64,000 bases of DNA, from NCBI RefSeq assembly GCF_001640805.2, contig NC_066852.1, positions 9,408,194 to 9,472,193 of the forward strand. The letters run 5' to 3'. A program made the position numbers and the translations under genes. This stretch comes from Lates calcarifer. Its lineage: Eukaryota; Chordata; Actinopteri; Centropomidae. Below the pieces are notes generated by a model. That model had not been told where the DNA came from, did not search any database, and was given only the letters and a program-made list of their open reading frames with translations. Below are positions 22,878-45,395 of this stretch, piece by piece; position 1 is the stretch's first letter, and each line of letters begins with the position of its first letter.

Positions 22878-25800
22878 ATGTCCCACTCAGAGTTTGGCTG
22901 TTGGGACTTAACCTAGCTTCCAGATTTGGGCCTGCTAAATCTTTATTTACTGCGCCATCTGCTAGCAAGAAGCCATATGCCTGTTGTAGTGTTTATAACA
23001 CTGATTGAAAACTTTGTGGACCGAGGCTAAACCGTTTAGTTTTATCTGGAAATTGCAGGCGGAGACACGACAGCCTGGCAGACAGACGTGCCTAGACGTT
23101 ATTTGCTTATTTGCTAGTACTGATACTGCTGGTTGCAAAAAAAATCCTGTTGGGTCATTCTGAGACTCTTCATTACCATAACTTAAACACACTTGCTGGC
23201 AACCCTAAAAACGCTGAACTGGGTAATGTTGCTTTCAGACTAAGGCTCCTATTGCTGTTTCACAAGACACCTGTAGTCAAAGGTGCTAGGCATAAATTAA
23301 TACAGGAACACATGGAGGTAAGTTGTTTATAATTGTAGTATGGTCGGGTATACAGTCAGCTGCTATCATCCACGAATTGCTTTATTCTTTTCTCATGCTC
23401 AGAAACTGCATGTGAAGTCTGGTCAGAATTTACAACCTCTAACGGGCTGTCTGTCCATCATCATCAGCTGAGAGTGTGTCCATTTCCACTGACAAAAATA
23501 TTAATCATGAAGTTGAAAGTTTCAGCAGTAGTCTTCACCACACTACCCCCATCTAAAACCACACACACAAATATACATGCATAAACATCCACAGGCAGAG
23601 ATAAGACCAATGATATGCGGTGGTGGTGTGTCCGTTTATTACACAACACAAAGCACCTACAATAATCCACTCCCTGTCGCCTCAGACAGTGGAAGATCTC
23701 ACTTTTTTCACAGTGATTTTTATGTGGACATGTTTAGACAAGGACATCAAACTGTTTGATCTAAATGGAAAAAAAAATAGCCTACACACAGAAATTCACA
23801 GCCAATACCACACACAAAAATAAAGCAGTGTCAACAAACAACAGTAAATTGAGTAAAAAATAGAATTTAATCATTTAAATAGTCTTTCAAAATACAAACA
23901 TTGATTTGAACCTCTAAATAATATAACGTTTAGTAGCTATTCTTCATTATAACTGGCAATGTTAAATGTACACTGTGGCTATACAAGGAAATGTGTGAGG
24001 TTTGGTAATTTATTGTATTGCTCATTTATATTAATGCACACATATTTAATAGAAACTACAAATGACTGTATAATTTTAACAGTGACACTGCAAATGACCC
24101 TGCCTTCACCCTAACCCACCGTACCTAAAACATATTTGTATGCTAATGAAAAAAATTGCCGTTATGTAAATGACAAAGTTTTAAAAGCTGTAATTCAACC
24201 CAGGCATCTATATTTATTTGTTTGCTTCGGAAGTCTGATCACTATCAGAAAAATTAGGTTAGTAAACAAATCACAGACCAAAAAACTTCTTAGATGACAG
24301 AAATATGTAAGCTGTAACCTATAAAAACAAAACCAGATGAATCAGAGTCACATTTTGCCAGATATATCAATCCCTGCTCCACAGTGCTAGCTGTGGCTAA
24401 TACAAGATGAGCTGTTTTCAATTTCAACTGCCAATATGACCTCCAGTGTTTTCAAGCTGCACCATTAATCCTATGAGACCATCAACTGAAGCCCCCCCCC
24501 CCTTTGAGACACTTTGTACCATGGGCCATCTTATAAAGCATGATTAATGAGCCATAGACACCTTAGAGTTATGAAAACAAAGAAAAATGATCTAAACTGC
24601 AGGACATTCAATATACCTAATATTCAGATTTAACTTGACAAGTCAAAAGATCAAGAATAACGTGTCTCCACAGTTATTTGGCCAACTGGCTTACTCTGCC
24701 TCCTGAGGTAGCCCTCTGTAGCCTCACTATGTAGCTGGATCTATAGAGCCATGTAAATTGATCCCTAAATGACAATCAGCTTCAGAAAACACACAACTGC
24801 ATTACATACGTTTAAAAAAAAGCATTCATAATATCATGAATGGAAAGCGTCGTTCCAATACCAAACCCACAACAGTGTGTCACAATAAAATACCCTTAAA
24901 TCCTAGAAAGGAAAATGTATGAAAAAGCAGTTTTCAAGTCTTTACAAATTTTAGTACACCGTGAGCTGCACAAATATAATTGTAACGGGGAATTTGTATC
25001 ACATTTGCTGGCTTTGTTATCTTACACTATAAATTGCATGTTTCTGTTTATTTAAATGGAACTGTACATGGCTAAAAGATTAATGGCCATTTGGCCACTA
25101 TTATTTTTAGGGATCTGACTTTGAAATCAGATACTGTAGCTTTACATTGCATGTGAAACTTAAAATAATTATCATTTATATTATAGTATACAAACCTGCT
25201 GAACCATGAGTAGGACTTTCGGGATGTTGTCAGACAAGGTATCAACATCCAAAAGAAAGATGTTGCATATGTTGCATTTCTTGTTGCCCTGAGCCCTCTT
25301 CGGGCACTTCACACGTTAAAGTTCAACAGATGTACGTACACAAAGGAGGGATCTTCCATTGAACAATTGAAATCTTTTATGCAACCCTCTTCATTACTGC
25401 AGAAAATGCAGCAAAATCTCATAAACCTATCAATCATACATATGGGTTAGTGTTACACATTATAGCCCACACATGAAACAGGTCAAATATGTCTGACTAT
25501 TATTTTTGAACAGCACAGCTGCTGAAGACAGAAATAGTGATTAGATCTAGTGGAGGATAGATAGTATAAAGAAAGCAGATGGGGCATATGCATTTCTTTT
25601 CTAATCACTGATGCTGCCACACTGGCTTTAATGTCAGAGCTGTGTTCTTCCCTGATCTCAGTGTAGCTCATTGGTTTTGACTGCACACGAACACACGCGC
25701 TTATATGGAAGCCAGTTCTTTGTGCGCCAATAGGATGTACATACAACACTGAATATATTACCCTCCAAGTAGAGCATTTTATGAGCACACAATCTTCATA

Positions 25801-26698
25801 CGCATTTCACCTGGACTACAAATCAATTGCACAACCATTTATAAAGAATCCTGCACCTGCTATGTACACCAGTGGTTCCCAGTTCCAGTATTTAAACCCC
25901 TAAGTGCCTCTGGTTTTCTCTCCTAACAGGTTTCTAACCACCTGGCATCCCCAACCCAAACCAGGCTCTACTAGAAGCTAGAATCTTTTTTTTTTTTTTT
26001 AAATTAGCACCTGGGGTCCTGAGAGTGGAGAACTACTGATATACAAGCACAACTAGAGGTCTCACCATTTTATCCACATTTTAAATCTGACAGACAATAA
26101 TTGAGTCATTATATTGCTTTTAACATATTGCAAGTAATTCCTATGAATTTGCCTACAACGGCACACTAACCTATAGTGAATACAAGCACTCCATGTGCAT
26201 GTCAATCTGACCCTATACTGGACCCTCAAGTCTTTCGCCAGTTATTTTATAATGGCTTTCATGGGTAGATGCTGCATTATTTTAAAAAGTTCAAGAGCCA
26301 CGTGATTGCAGTCTGTTCATGGGTACCTAAATATTGTTCTTCAGTGGTTATGCAACAGGATATTGATGCTGTGATGAAACACACTGTGAAAATAGTTGAA
26401 ACTGAGAAGTATTCTGGCATTCATGTTAAATGTTTTCACTCTTGACGCTTTTAACTGAAGTTTGGCAGTTAAATCTCACTGTAAGTAACGCATTCCCACT
26501 CAGAGACAATACATGAGGTTTTTCTTTTGTCAAAATCTTTTCTTGCCCCGTGTAGCCTAAAGGGTAAAAAGACCATTTTCCTCATTATTAATTCTCTAAC
26601 AAAAGCTTTCCTTTCTCATAAATCACTCATCCACTCTCCAAGACTAGATCTCTGTTGGGTCTTTCTCTGCATCCTCTTTACTTCTGCTGCTCTCTGCT
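22876..26698 (-). other. esrra: prdx5-esrra intergenic region and probable esrra 3' UTR
   Basis: No coding exon on either strand. AT-rich sequence to the left of the esrra stop is likely its 3' UTR; where it ends is unclear because several - strand AATAAA signals occur (one near 23634). A hAT-type MITE lies at 25870-26038 and a C-run near 24493. Frames at 23111-23332, 25483-25788 and 26527-26772 show no family features. Confidence 0.4.
25870..26038. mobile_element. Short hAT-like MITE remnant
   Basis: The stretch starts CAGTGGTTCCCAG and ends GAGAACTACTG, whose complement is CAGTAGTTCTC; such CAGTGGTTCTC termini are typical of hAT/Charlie non-autonomous elements. The flanking octamers ATGTACAC and ATATACAA match at 6 of 8 positions, as an aged 8-bp target duplication would. 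It is only 169 bp with a T-run inside, so it has no transposase. Confidence 0.6.
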
Positions 26699-36619
<9,921 letters not shown>

Positions 36620-36720
36620 CTGATAACGGTGACTAGTACAGCACTTAAGTCTGTCCACGGTGTGATAACATGGCACAGATTTGACAGAAAGTCAGTTTCC
36701 AGACTGCCAGCGCCCGCTAG
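36620..36720 (-). promoter_or_regulatory. esrra: Candidate alternative first exon/promoter of esrra
   Basis: A good - strand donor (ATCAG then GTAAGATGC) ends at 36620. The sequence to its right is GC-richer, with GCCAGCGCCCGCTAGC near 36708. It would splice to the acceptor at 32563. The upper limit is uncertain because the transcription start is not visible. Confidence 0.4.
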
Positions 36721-37893
36721 CTCGTGTTGGCTGTCTGTGGAGATGGGCCGGGCTACAATCGGCTTTTCCTAACAGCTGGTAAACGGCAAAGGATGGATAG
36801 GCTAAAACACATTAGTGCAAGGAGCACTCTGCAAGCAGCATTATTTCACTGCCAAATTAACGTGCTGTTAGTAGACATTTATTACACAATCTTGAATGTA
36901 ACATACCAACTTCACACCATCTAACACACACAAATCCTCATTTCTTATGATGCAGGAGCATCATTAACAGGTATGTGTTAGGAGCTGATATTGGAGAAAT
37001 ATGTTCAGTCCCAATTGTAAACTTGATGTAAGTCTATATAAAGCATGGTGAGATTTAACTTACAATTAGCAAATTACCCATTAATCCAAAGTCTCAACTT
37101 TTACCTGACATAATACAAAAGAGAGTGCTAATGATGAATGGCAAAGTTTGACTCAGTGAGTGGTATTAATTTCACTGTTGCTGAAATTGCAGGCTTTGTG
37201 TTAGGCACAAAGTTTGATTCTGCTCCACTGAAATTGCTGCAGAAAGCTTTTATTTTTCCCCCTACACTGCATACAGCATCCCAAAAACCAAGAATGTGAA
37301 AGTTATGGATCATTGAACCTGTGAGACTGACACCTTGATTGCTCCTTTCTCTTTGCACAGGATTTTGGACATTCTCACTTTGTGAGATTTGTACTGCTTA
37401 AGCTGAGGTCAATCCTCTCTCTCATCTATCCACTACTTGTCCCTCATTTATCCTTCCCATCCGTTCACGCTTTCATGCGTGATAATTTTTGGAAAAACAG
37501 ACCAAAAGCTATATCTGTGTTGCAGCTGGCTAATGGACCTGCTTTTCTCAGACAGGAACATGCCCTGCAGATTGCCTGATTGCAACATGTTATATTCCAT
37601 CACTGGCCTTTCTTAATATCTTGTACATGAAATACGAAGCCATCACCTTCAAAATAATTTTCTACTGCTTTTGCCGCGTCTCTCCTTCCACAGCCTTCCT
37701 TTGTCTGTGGCTACTTTCTAAAGAAGACATTAACATTGCCAGCTAAAAGTCCATTACAGCCTTGCAAGAACAAACTGAGAAGCAGGGGAGGCAGCTGGCT
37801 ACAGAATAGAAATAACAGACACAGTCCCAGTTGAAGCATAGCATAATAGCGTAATATTTCATCAGCGTAAAAGGTGATGTGAGAACAGATTAC

Positions 37894-37995
37894 CTGTTTG
37901 GTGAACTGGAGTTTGAAGCTTATATATCCCTCACTCCTGGTCGTAGCTTAATGTGCTGCTATTGCTCGGGTTGAAGTCTGCAGTTCTCAGGACAC
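37894..37995 (-). other. esrra: Candidate untranslated internal exon of esrra
   Basis: The 102-base stretch is bounded on the - strand by a strong acceptor (TTTGCTTACTTTGCAG before 37995) and a donor (CCAAACAG then GTAATCTG after 37894). It has no long open frame. Its position between the donors at 39723 and the coding exon suggests an optional 5' UTR exon. Confidence 0.5.
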
Positions 37996-39722
37996 CTGCA
38001 AAGTAAGCAAAGGTTTCTGAGTGCTGTCACAGAACTTACAGCTAAGTCAAGGCAATTACTTTACATGTTAACCTTCCATTTGTGATTTTAATGGCTGAAC
38101 CTCCACTGGCACACTGTGTCCAATCTCATAACGACCATAATGTCTGAGAAGTATTCATACTTATTAGAAGATTTAAAAAGCTGTTACTGACAATCTTCAC
38201 ACATGAAAACCTCTATGACAGCAATAGTTTTGTTTCCTGTATACGTGTATACAAGTATGTGTATAGTTGCACCGCTGATTTTTCTTTCCTAGAATACATA
38301 ACCCACTGTATCTATTCAGATTTCTGCATGCTGCTGGAGTACCCTCCCCCTTACACTGCATGACACACTCCAAAGGTCACAGCCACAGGAATGCTTGAAG
38401 GACAGACAGAGTAAAGCCAACACCTTGTCTCTCACTCAAAGTCATAAGCTGAAGTTTGGTGATAACTCTCTGTAAATAATTAAAGAGACTAGTTTAAACT
38501 TAAAAAAAAACATACATGAGACATAATTTTAGTCTTTAAAATGTTAACATGAGTCTCATTTGAGCATTTAAAAAGTAGACAACATTAAATGACAAACTAC
38601 AGCAAAGAGGGCTTAATTTCCTCAAGAACTTTAACCTTGAGCAACAAAACTGTAATATGTGGAAATAGGCTGTGATGCTTTAGTCATTTTCTTTAGAAGT
38701 GATCAGAAGTGACATGTGACATTTCAAAAAAAGAAGGTGAATTTAAACTAAAGATGTAGATTTAGATTTTAATTGTAGCAGACTGTTAAACAAACTAGTA
38801 ACTGGCATAAACTCAAATAATTCCTTGTTGTAAAAGTTATCTCTGAACACACTGTTTCCCCATAAATGAAAAGTAAAATATCACAGCACATAAACCAGTC
38901 CTCGCTTTGTTTAAATGGTTCAAAGCTTCTTATCATAGTTTTGTTAGGGGGCACCAGTAGTCTTTGTCCCTGACAATGCATCACACTGACTCTGTACATA
39001 AAACTCAGTTTGATGGTTTTAAATGCGGCGCACTGTGGAGACGGCAAGAACAGCACCCAGGGGTGACCTTGCCTACTGATCTCGAACCGGTGAAAGGTTA
39101 ATTGACAAAGTGGATTATGCCTTAAGATCAGTGATCTCAATCCTGGTCCAGCAGGCTCGGTGACTTGCATAGTTCAGTGTGTTAAGACAGAAAGAAGAAT
39201 AACTCGTGTGTGTGTGCGTGTGTTGGGGGGTACATATAAGAAGTGTGCACAGTTGAAGAAGTGTTGGGTGTTACTTGTCTTTTAAGTGAGGGCATGCGGT
39301 AAGCCATACGACGACAATTATCCAATGCATCCTATTCAACCATTCAACCATTCTTCGTTTCATAAATGGCCATGCATTGCATTTATTAGGACATTTTGTG
39401 GGTGTTTTATAGGAGCATTAAGCATTACTCAGAGTGTTATAGTATATATTTAGACGTGAATTAGTCAGAAGGTAAAGTATGAGTGGGGTATTTGAGCTGG
39501 ACATTCAGCTTGTACTGCATATTATTACACAATGTACTAACTATTTATTCAGCAGCTCGTGCCCCCTACCCCCAATAACGTGGCCACGCGAACTTACAGC
39601 TCTGTCAGGCGTATCGTGCATGCACCGTTAAAATAGCTGACATCTCCACGAAACGATTTATAATAGCCCAAACCCACCGTGTGCTCAGTCTCTGCAATGT
39701 AGGGCTAAGAAGGGCTACTTAC

Positions 39723-40380
39723 TGGGAAATGTAATAACATCGCAGGGTTGTTTTTATCTGAAGTCAGTCAGAGTCTTTCCGGCTCGCAAGTCCACCGTCG
39801 GTTTAACCGGTTTAATGGCGCTGTCCAAGCCTCGCCGGGTGTCTCACATCGCATCACTACGTTACCGTGTAATGAGGTGATAGCAACAACCAGCGACACA
39901 CCGTCTTATCCGCCTGGTCGGTTCCGTAGCCTGCTGTTATAATTTCTCGTCTTCGCCTTCAACAACTGAGGTTGTAGTTGGATATTAGCGTCAAGACTTC
40001 AAGAAGAAAAACTGAACGTCCGGTTAGAAAACATGTTCATAATAAAAGTATGTCGACTCATATAACGTGAACTTTTCTCGAGATAAACAATGTCCCAAAG
40101 CGAAACGTGGCCTGATATGAAAGAGTCACCCTCTACTACTTGAATATGCCACATACTCTCAAGAATAATATAACTCCTATTATTACTGAAATCAACAAAA
40201 TTCACGGTTTTATTTTTAAAAATCTCAAACTGTATGACTTCCGGCTCCAGTCCTAGGTGTCTCCCGCTAACTTGACGCAGCGCAGTGACGAAGGTCTCTA
40301 TCCCGTGCCTTTTCTCCTCCCTCTGTCCAATTTGCGTCCGCTGTGTCTCCGTTACGTCCGTGCGCACCTTCCACCAGCGT
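39723..40380 (-). promoter_or_regulatory. esrra: Candidate distal first exon and CpG-rich promoter of esrra
   Basis: A donor TTCCCA then GTAAGT on - ends at 39723. The 39570-40380 stretch is rich in CpG compared with both sides, as for a housekeeping-type promoter. Both-strand frames here (39748-39942 on +, 39999-40367 on -) reflect that composition. The start site cannot be placed exactly. Confidence 0.4.
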
Positions 40381-43300
40381 CATCAGTATTATAATGATGG
40401 CCTGCAACTCGTGAAAAAAATATGACCCAGTCTCCGTTAATCCTAATGTAGTCTAGGTATATTTATTTATCTGCAGCTTAAAGAGTGACTGCCTTCCAGA
40501 TTTGTTTTATACAAATCAGTTTATTCGTGTTACTCGACAAAATCTGGATATATCCTTGCAGAAGCAAACCCTCCCCCACAGAAAATGATAAATTATGACA
40601 TTTAAACTGGGACTTGGTAACAGTATTTTATTTGTTTAGATATTTCTATTGGCTTTACTGTACATTTTGTCCATTTATGATAGTTTTGTTGTGGTATCTA
40701 ACTTAAAATAACATGCCACAGCCTACAGTTTCAAATGAGATGTTTTGTTTAAATTATGCTAAAAGCTTTAGGGGACTGCTGCTAAAAGAATGGGCATGTC
40801 TCCTGCAGCACACCTCTATGGAAAATGTAGTCATGCTGTCGGTCTTGTGACACTGACCCGGCTCAACTCCACCACTACACGGGACAGTTGCCAAGGAAGA
40901 GAGGATCACTGCAATGGAATGAGAAAGGGAAATAATCAAGGGATTTTAATCCGGGGGGAAAAACCAGCAACCTGCAGAACAGTTTATCAGGGGCATTATT
41001 AATAGGAGCGTCATCAAACGTGTTTCAGAGACATTGTGTGTATGCTGCGTGTGTTTAACATACAGATAAGTTAAACAGTTAAATTATTTTTCTGTCCAAC
41101 TTTGGAGTCTACTGCTTCTCGAAATAGGCTGCCCCTGCGCTCTCCAGCATGCCTGGTAGCAGCTGGCTCAGAGAGGAGAGAAGTTGTCAAAGAGGGGACA
41201 GCATTGTCCACTGATTTAAAAATAATAATGATAATATTAAAAGTCAGGGCGTTGGATAAAAAGGGAATGTGGTGGCAGTAGTATGATATAGATTAGTGTG
41301 CCCCCCCCCCCCGAACATCCCCGCATTATCTAGCTCTAATTATAGACTAATAAACGTTAGACCAGTCTGTTTAAACCAATAAGCGCTAAAGCCTCACATT
41401 GATTCCTCCCCTTAGTCTGTCAGAGGGGGACATCTGTGTGTTCATGTCTTGATGTGGTCTCGTGCAAGTGGCGGGCTCGGGACAGGATATCCGTGGAGCG
41501 CGCTCGAGAGGAAAAACTGACGGCAGTGTCATTGCGACCTTGAAGCAAGGTCATTCTGTCTCTGCTGCAGACACTGCAATTCTGCGGAGCTGCATCATAC
41601 TGGTGCAGAGTCTGCATTATCATCCCGTCAGAGGCGAAACCGGTCATGCTATATTCATTAGATTCACCCAGAAAGCGGAAAATTGGATTTTTTAGAGACA
41701 CTGAATGTTTTGAGATTTACTGCATCATAATATTACAAGTGTGGCTGTCTTAAGACACGGCGGGGTTGTCGACGATGTGTGAAGAATGGAAAAAGTAGAA
41801 ACACACTGTGAATACCAGCTGGTGTCCCCAGGGTGTTTCTTACAGCGGGTCGTGACCTCAGACAGGTGTCCCCTGATAGGCTACATAAATACCAAGACGC
41901 TTTTGTGCCTGTGATCCACAAAAAGTATTGGGCACTGCATCAGAGCTGTGCATGTACTGAGTCATAGATAACACCACTGATAGAGAACAGTCTCCACCTG
42001 TACTATAAACACTATGATCACTATATAATCTCTATGACTGTAGTACCAGGTATAAAGCTGCAGTTGTAGGTTGAAGGATTTAAAGAGCACGGTGGTCTTC
42101 AGTTAGTCCTGGTCCATACAGCTGAACAAGGAGAAGACCTGACCCATGAAGACATGTAAGTGCTGATGTGACCGGGTTACAGTCCACTGAAGTGACCCCA
42201 TGAGCATATAAAGGTTTTGTTTAAGATGTGTTAAGATGTCTGAATGAGAAAATGTCCCCATTATGGAACAGCTCCAGGATTTTTTTTTTCTAAATAACAT
42301 GATCACTGCAGTCTGCGTCTGTGCTGTTCAGCTTATGAAACAACTCATTCAAATCTGGAATATTGTAGACGTAACATATTTGAACTCTATTTTAGGATGG
42401 ATTTTCCCTTTAACTCCAGGTCAGGAGTGTAGCCTACATCAGCACTACAAACACTGCCAGTTATCTGCCTCCTAGCGGCAGCACAGTAAAACTGCAGCAG
42501 CGGTGCTGATGACGTTATAGCAGCTGAGCGTGTGTCCTCCAGTAAAAGGTCACCCACTGCCACTGCACATCATCACTGCTTGCTGACTTCCTGATCGCAG
42601 TGCCAGAACGCTGCCTTTTCTTTTCACATTTCCCGCAGTTAAGAGTCAGATTTCCAAAGGCCATAAAACTTACTTACTCTCCATAAAAACATTTGGTGAC
42701 AAAAGGCAGACTGCAGTTTGTCTAATTTCAAATCATTTAGGGGGTCACTAACAGACATTTGCAAGTCTTCTGAGATTTCAGTCAAAGCCGTTGGATGTAT
42801 TGAAGTATACTGAACAGTTTAGTCTAGGACTGGTGTTCAGGGGAAAATGTGTCAATGTGTGCCATCTGCTGGTTGTGTTCAAAGAGAGGTGAAAAAAAAT
42901 CAGCATTCATTTTATTTAGGTGGGGAGAGGGATAATTATTAATAACTAACTACAAATTTAATCTCTCAGATATTTGTGACATGAGCACACATTAGACGTC
43001 CTTTCAAAAAACTGAAAATACAGATAATAAAAGATCTGCAGGCACAGTTTGTCGTTGCACCATGTTTGTCCTTGGTGCCATTTTCAGATTGAAACACCAA
43101 GGTAGAGTTACCAGCCAAGTATCACTTACATGGATCAACTGAGGAGCTATAGCACATGCTAAAAGGGCCATATTGACAACTTGAAGGACATTCGGTGCGT
43201 CCACCTTACAGTACTGTATGTACAGTATGCTGTTAAAGTCCTGCTGCACATGTCGTTCTCTACCAGCCCAAACTGGTCTGTAGTGAGCATTAAAGCCACA

Positions 43301-43400
43301 CAAATGTCTTCATCCTTGCCATGAAATTACAAGACACTTTCTTCTGCCTCTGTGCACAATACTTCATTTCAGTTTAACTTTAGCTTTTGTTTGTGTTAGT
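40381..43400. other. Intergenic between esrra promoter and kcnk4 3' end
   Basis: No coding exon recognised. A CpG-richer island-like patch lies at about 41440-41700 with open frames on both strands (77 and 93 codons) but no splice or family support; it may be regulatory. A C-run lies at 41301-41314. A near palindrome GACCTTGAAGCAAGGTC lies near 41538. Confidence 0.35.
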
Positions 43401-43409
43401 GGTGTTGTT

Positions 43410-44530
43410 TTTAGTCATGCTATCAGCATGGCTCTAAGGATGTTGGTTTGTTGTTTGTCAGCCACTTAAGCCAGACTGAAATATCAATAACTCTTTGATG
43501 GATTGCCATGAAATTTAGAAATTTCTGACTGTCATGGTGCCCAGAAGGTGAATCCTACTGACATTTGTAATCCCCTGACTTTAAAAAAAAGTGTGAAAAG
43601 TTAGTGAACCCTTTGGAATAATCTGTATTTTTATGTAAATTTGTCTTAAAATATGGTCTTTATCTAAGTTAAAATTATGAGCAAACAACACTTTTTTTTT
43701 TTTAATTAATAACACACACATGATTTGTATTGTATCTGAATCCAAAGGCTAATAACATCAGCAAAAGCTGATTGGAGGCAGGAGTTAACAAACCTGGAGT
43801 CCAGCCAATGAAACACGATTTTAAATTATTCACAAGAGGCATCTGCTGCTGAGAGCCAAGCATCACAAAAAAGATGTCAGAAGATTTACAATCAAGAGTT
43901 GTTGATTTGTCCAAAGCTGGAAAGGGTTACAAAGTCATCTCTTCCCTCCCAACCCTTATAAGGTATCTTATAAGATAATGTCAGGTCGGCTATCCATCAG
44001 CTTCAGCTCAGTAGGACACAATGGACCCAAACATCAAAGTAAATCTACCACAGAATTACTTCAAATAAAGAAAATTCACCTTTTGGAGCGACCCAGTCAC
44101 AGTCCAGGCCTTAACCCATTGGAAATGCTGTGAAGTGACCTCCAGCGAGCTGTTCACACAAGACTTTCTCAGAGTATGGCTGAGCTGAAGCTGTTCTGTA
44201 GAAAGAATGGTCTGAAATTCCTTCTGAACGCCATGCACATACCTGAAGCAGTGGTTATCGACCAGTTATTAAATCTTAACTTTCTCACTGCGAATGTTTA
44301 ATGTGTGTCAGTTAAAAAAACACAAAAGATTCTAACTGTTTGTGCATTATTAGCTTAAGTACAAGACTTAAATGAAGATCAGATCACATGTTCATCCAGT
44401 TGTACTCTATGTTTAAGCTAATTAGCAAATCTTATGATGTAAACAATCTAAACTAAGAGGGTGAACAAGGTGAACATTATACCTGCTAAACATCAGCATG
44501 TTTGCATGAGCATTAAAGCTTAAAGAAGTT
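43410..44530 (+). repeat. GCTAGCATG-type repeat copy 3, split by a Tc1-like insertion
   Basis: The left part (to about 43582) carries ATCAGCATGGCT, GATGGATTGCCATGAAATTT and CCCCTGACTTT. The right part resumes near 44397 with TTGTACTCTATGTTTAAGCTAATTAGCAAAT, GGTGAACATTATACCTGCTAAACATCAGCATG. The order matches the intact copy at 4942-5435, so the DNA between is an insertion. Confidence 0.65.
43583..44394 (+). mobile_element. Degraded Tc1/mariner element
   Basis: The left end reads AAAAGTTAGTGAACCCTTTGGAAT, the usual terminus of a fish Tc1-like group, and GTTGATTTGTCCAAAGCTGGAAAGGGTTACAA follows the normal 5' transposase region. Near 44085-44130 the + strand still encodes PSHSPGLNPLEML, the block around the catalytic domain end. 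The frame is broken by stops and most of the transposase is missing. The complementary right end is shortened: only TTAAATGAAGATCAGATCACAT is left. It is inactive. Confidence 0.8.
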
Positions 44531-44788
44531 CTGGTTCATGTTCTGGGCCATTAGGGCACCTTGAACACTGCAGCCAAATTTAATTAAGTCTGGCACACAT
44601 CTTGTTGCTAAGTCCTGGTTTTCAGAGGCTGAGTCTTTTTGGTCTCTGAAGACACATTATATACCTCACTGTGATTCAGCTCTCTATAATGCAACTTTGT
44701 TGTGCTCGACCCCAGCTTTGATAGTAATGTCGGTCTGCTTCTTCATATAAGAATACTTAGGCACAGCACTGCTTTCATTCAAAAAATC

Positions 44789-44794
44789 TTTATT
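44789..44794 (-). terminator. kcnk4: kcnk4 poly(A) signal candidate
   Basis: AATAAA on - about 600 bases past the kcnk4 stop. Another AATAAA lies nearer, about 44908, so the choice is uncertain. Confidence 0.4.
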
Positions 44795-45395
44795 ATATGC
44801 AGTACAGTAGGATTAACGCCATCAAAATGCAAATATTATGCTTGTACACAGTATTTAGAAAAGTTTTGTTACATACCAAAAATGTAAAGAGCCTGTTTAG
44901 TACCCGTTTATTTGTTGGCAGGATTTAAGAGAAACTGTCTCGGACCAAAGCAACTTCTCTTTAACAAGAGCTCCTCGCCATTGTGGTAAGGTTCTGAACA
45001 AATGGGTTTTGGTTGCTCTCTCCTGTTTTTTTTTTACACTATTTGGATTAGTAAAAGGCAGGGAACCCTCATGTTGAGAGGATAGTAGTGCATTTCTGTC
45101 TTGGCCCAGTAGAGAGCAGTAGCTCTTCAGAAAGTAATGGGAACATTGGCATAAAAATCTCTTCATCATCTTTGACTTGAGGCATACACACTCTCATGCT
45201 AAGGACATTAAATGCAAACCACAAGTGGATAAGGCTTCTGCAACATGTTTTCATTTTAAGTGTCTGTAGACAAGCGGTACATATACACAATAAATCGCTA
45301 CGCTGAAAACTCCTCTGTCAGATTTTTCAATACATCTCATAACTCTCACGTTGATACTTGTCATAGTCTTGGAGTTTCTGTAACCAGCTTGAATC

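Noticed and set aside
22709..23008. 99-codon ORF with Thr-His repeats
   Set aside because: It is the translation of the AC microsatellite and has no splice or family support.
41420..41701. Overlapping 93- and 77-codon ORFs on opposite strands
   Set aside because: CpG-rich patch without splice sites or conserved motifs; more likely regulatory DNA.
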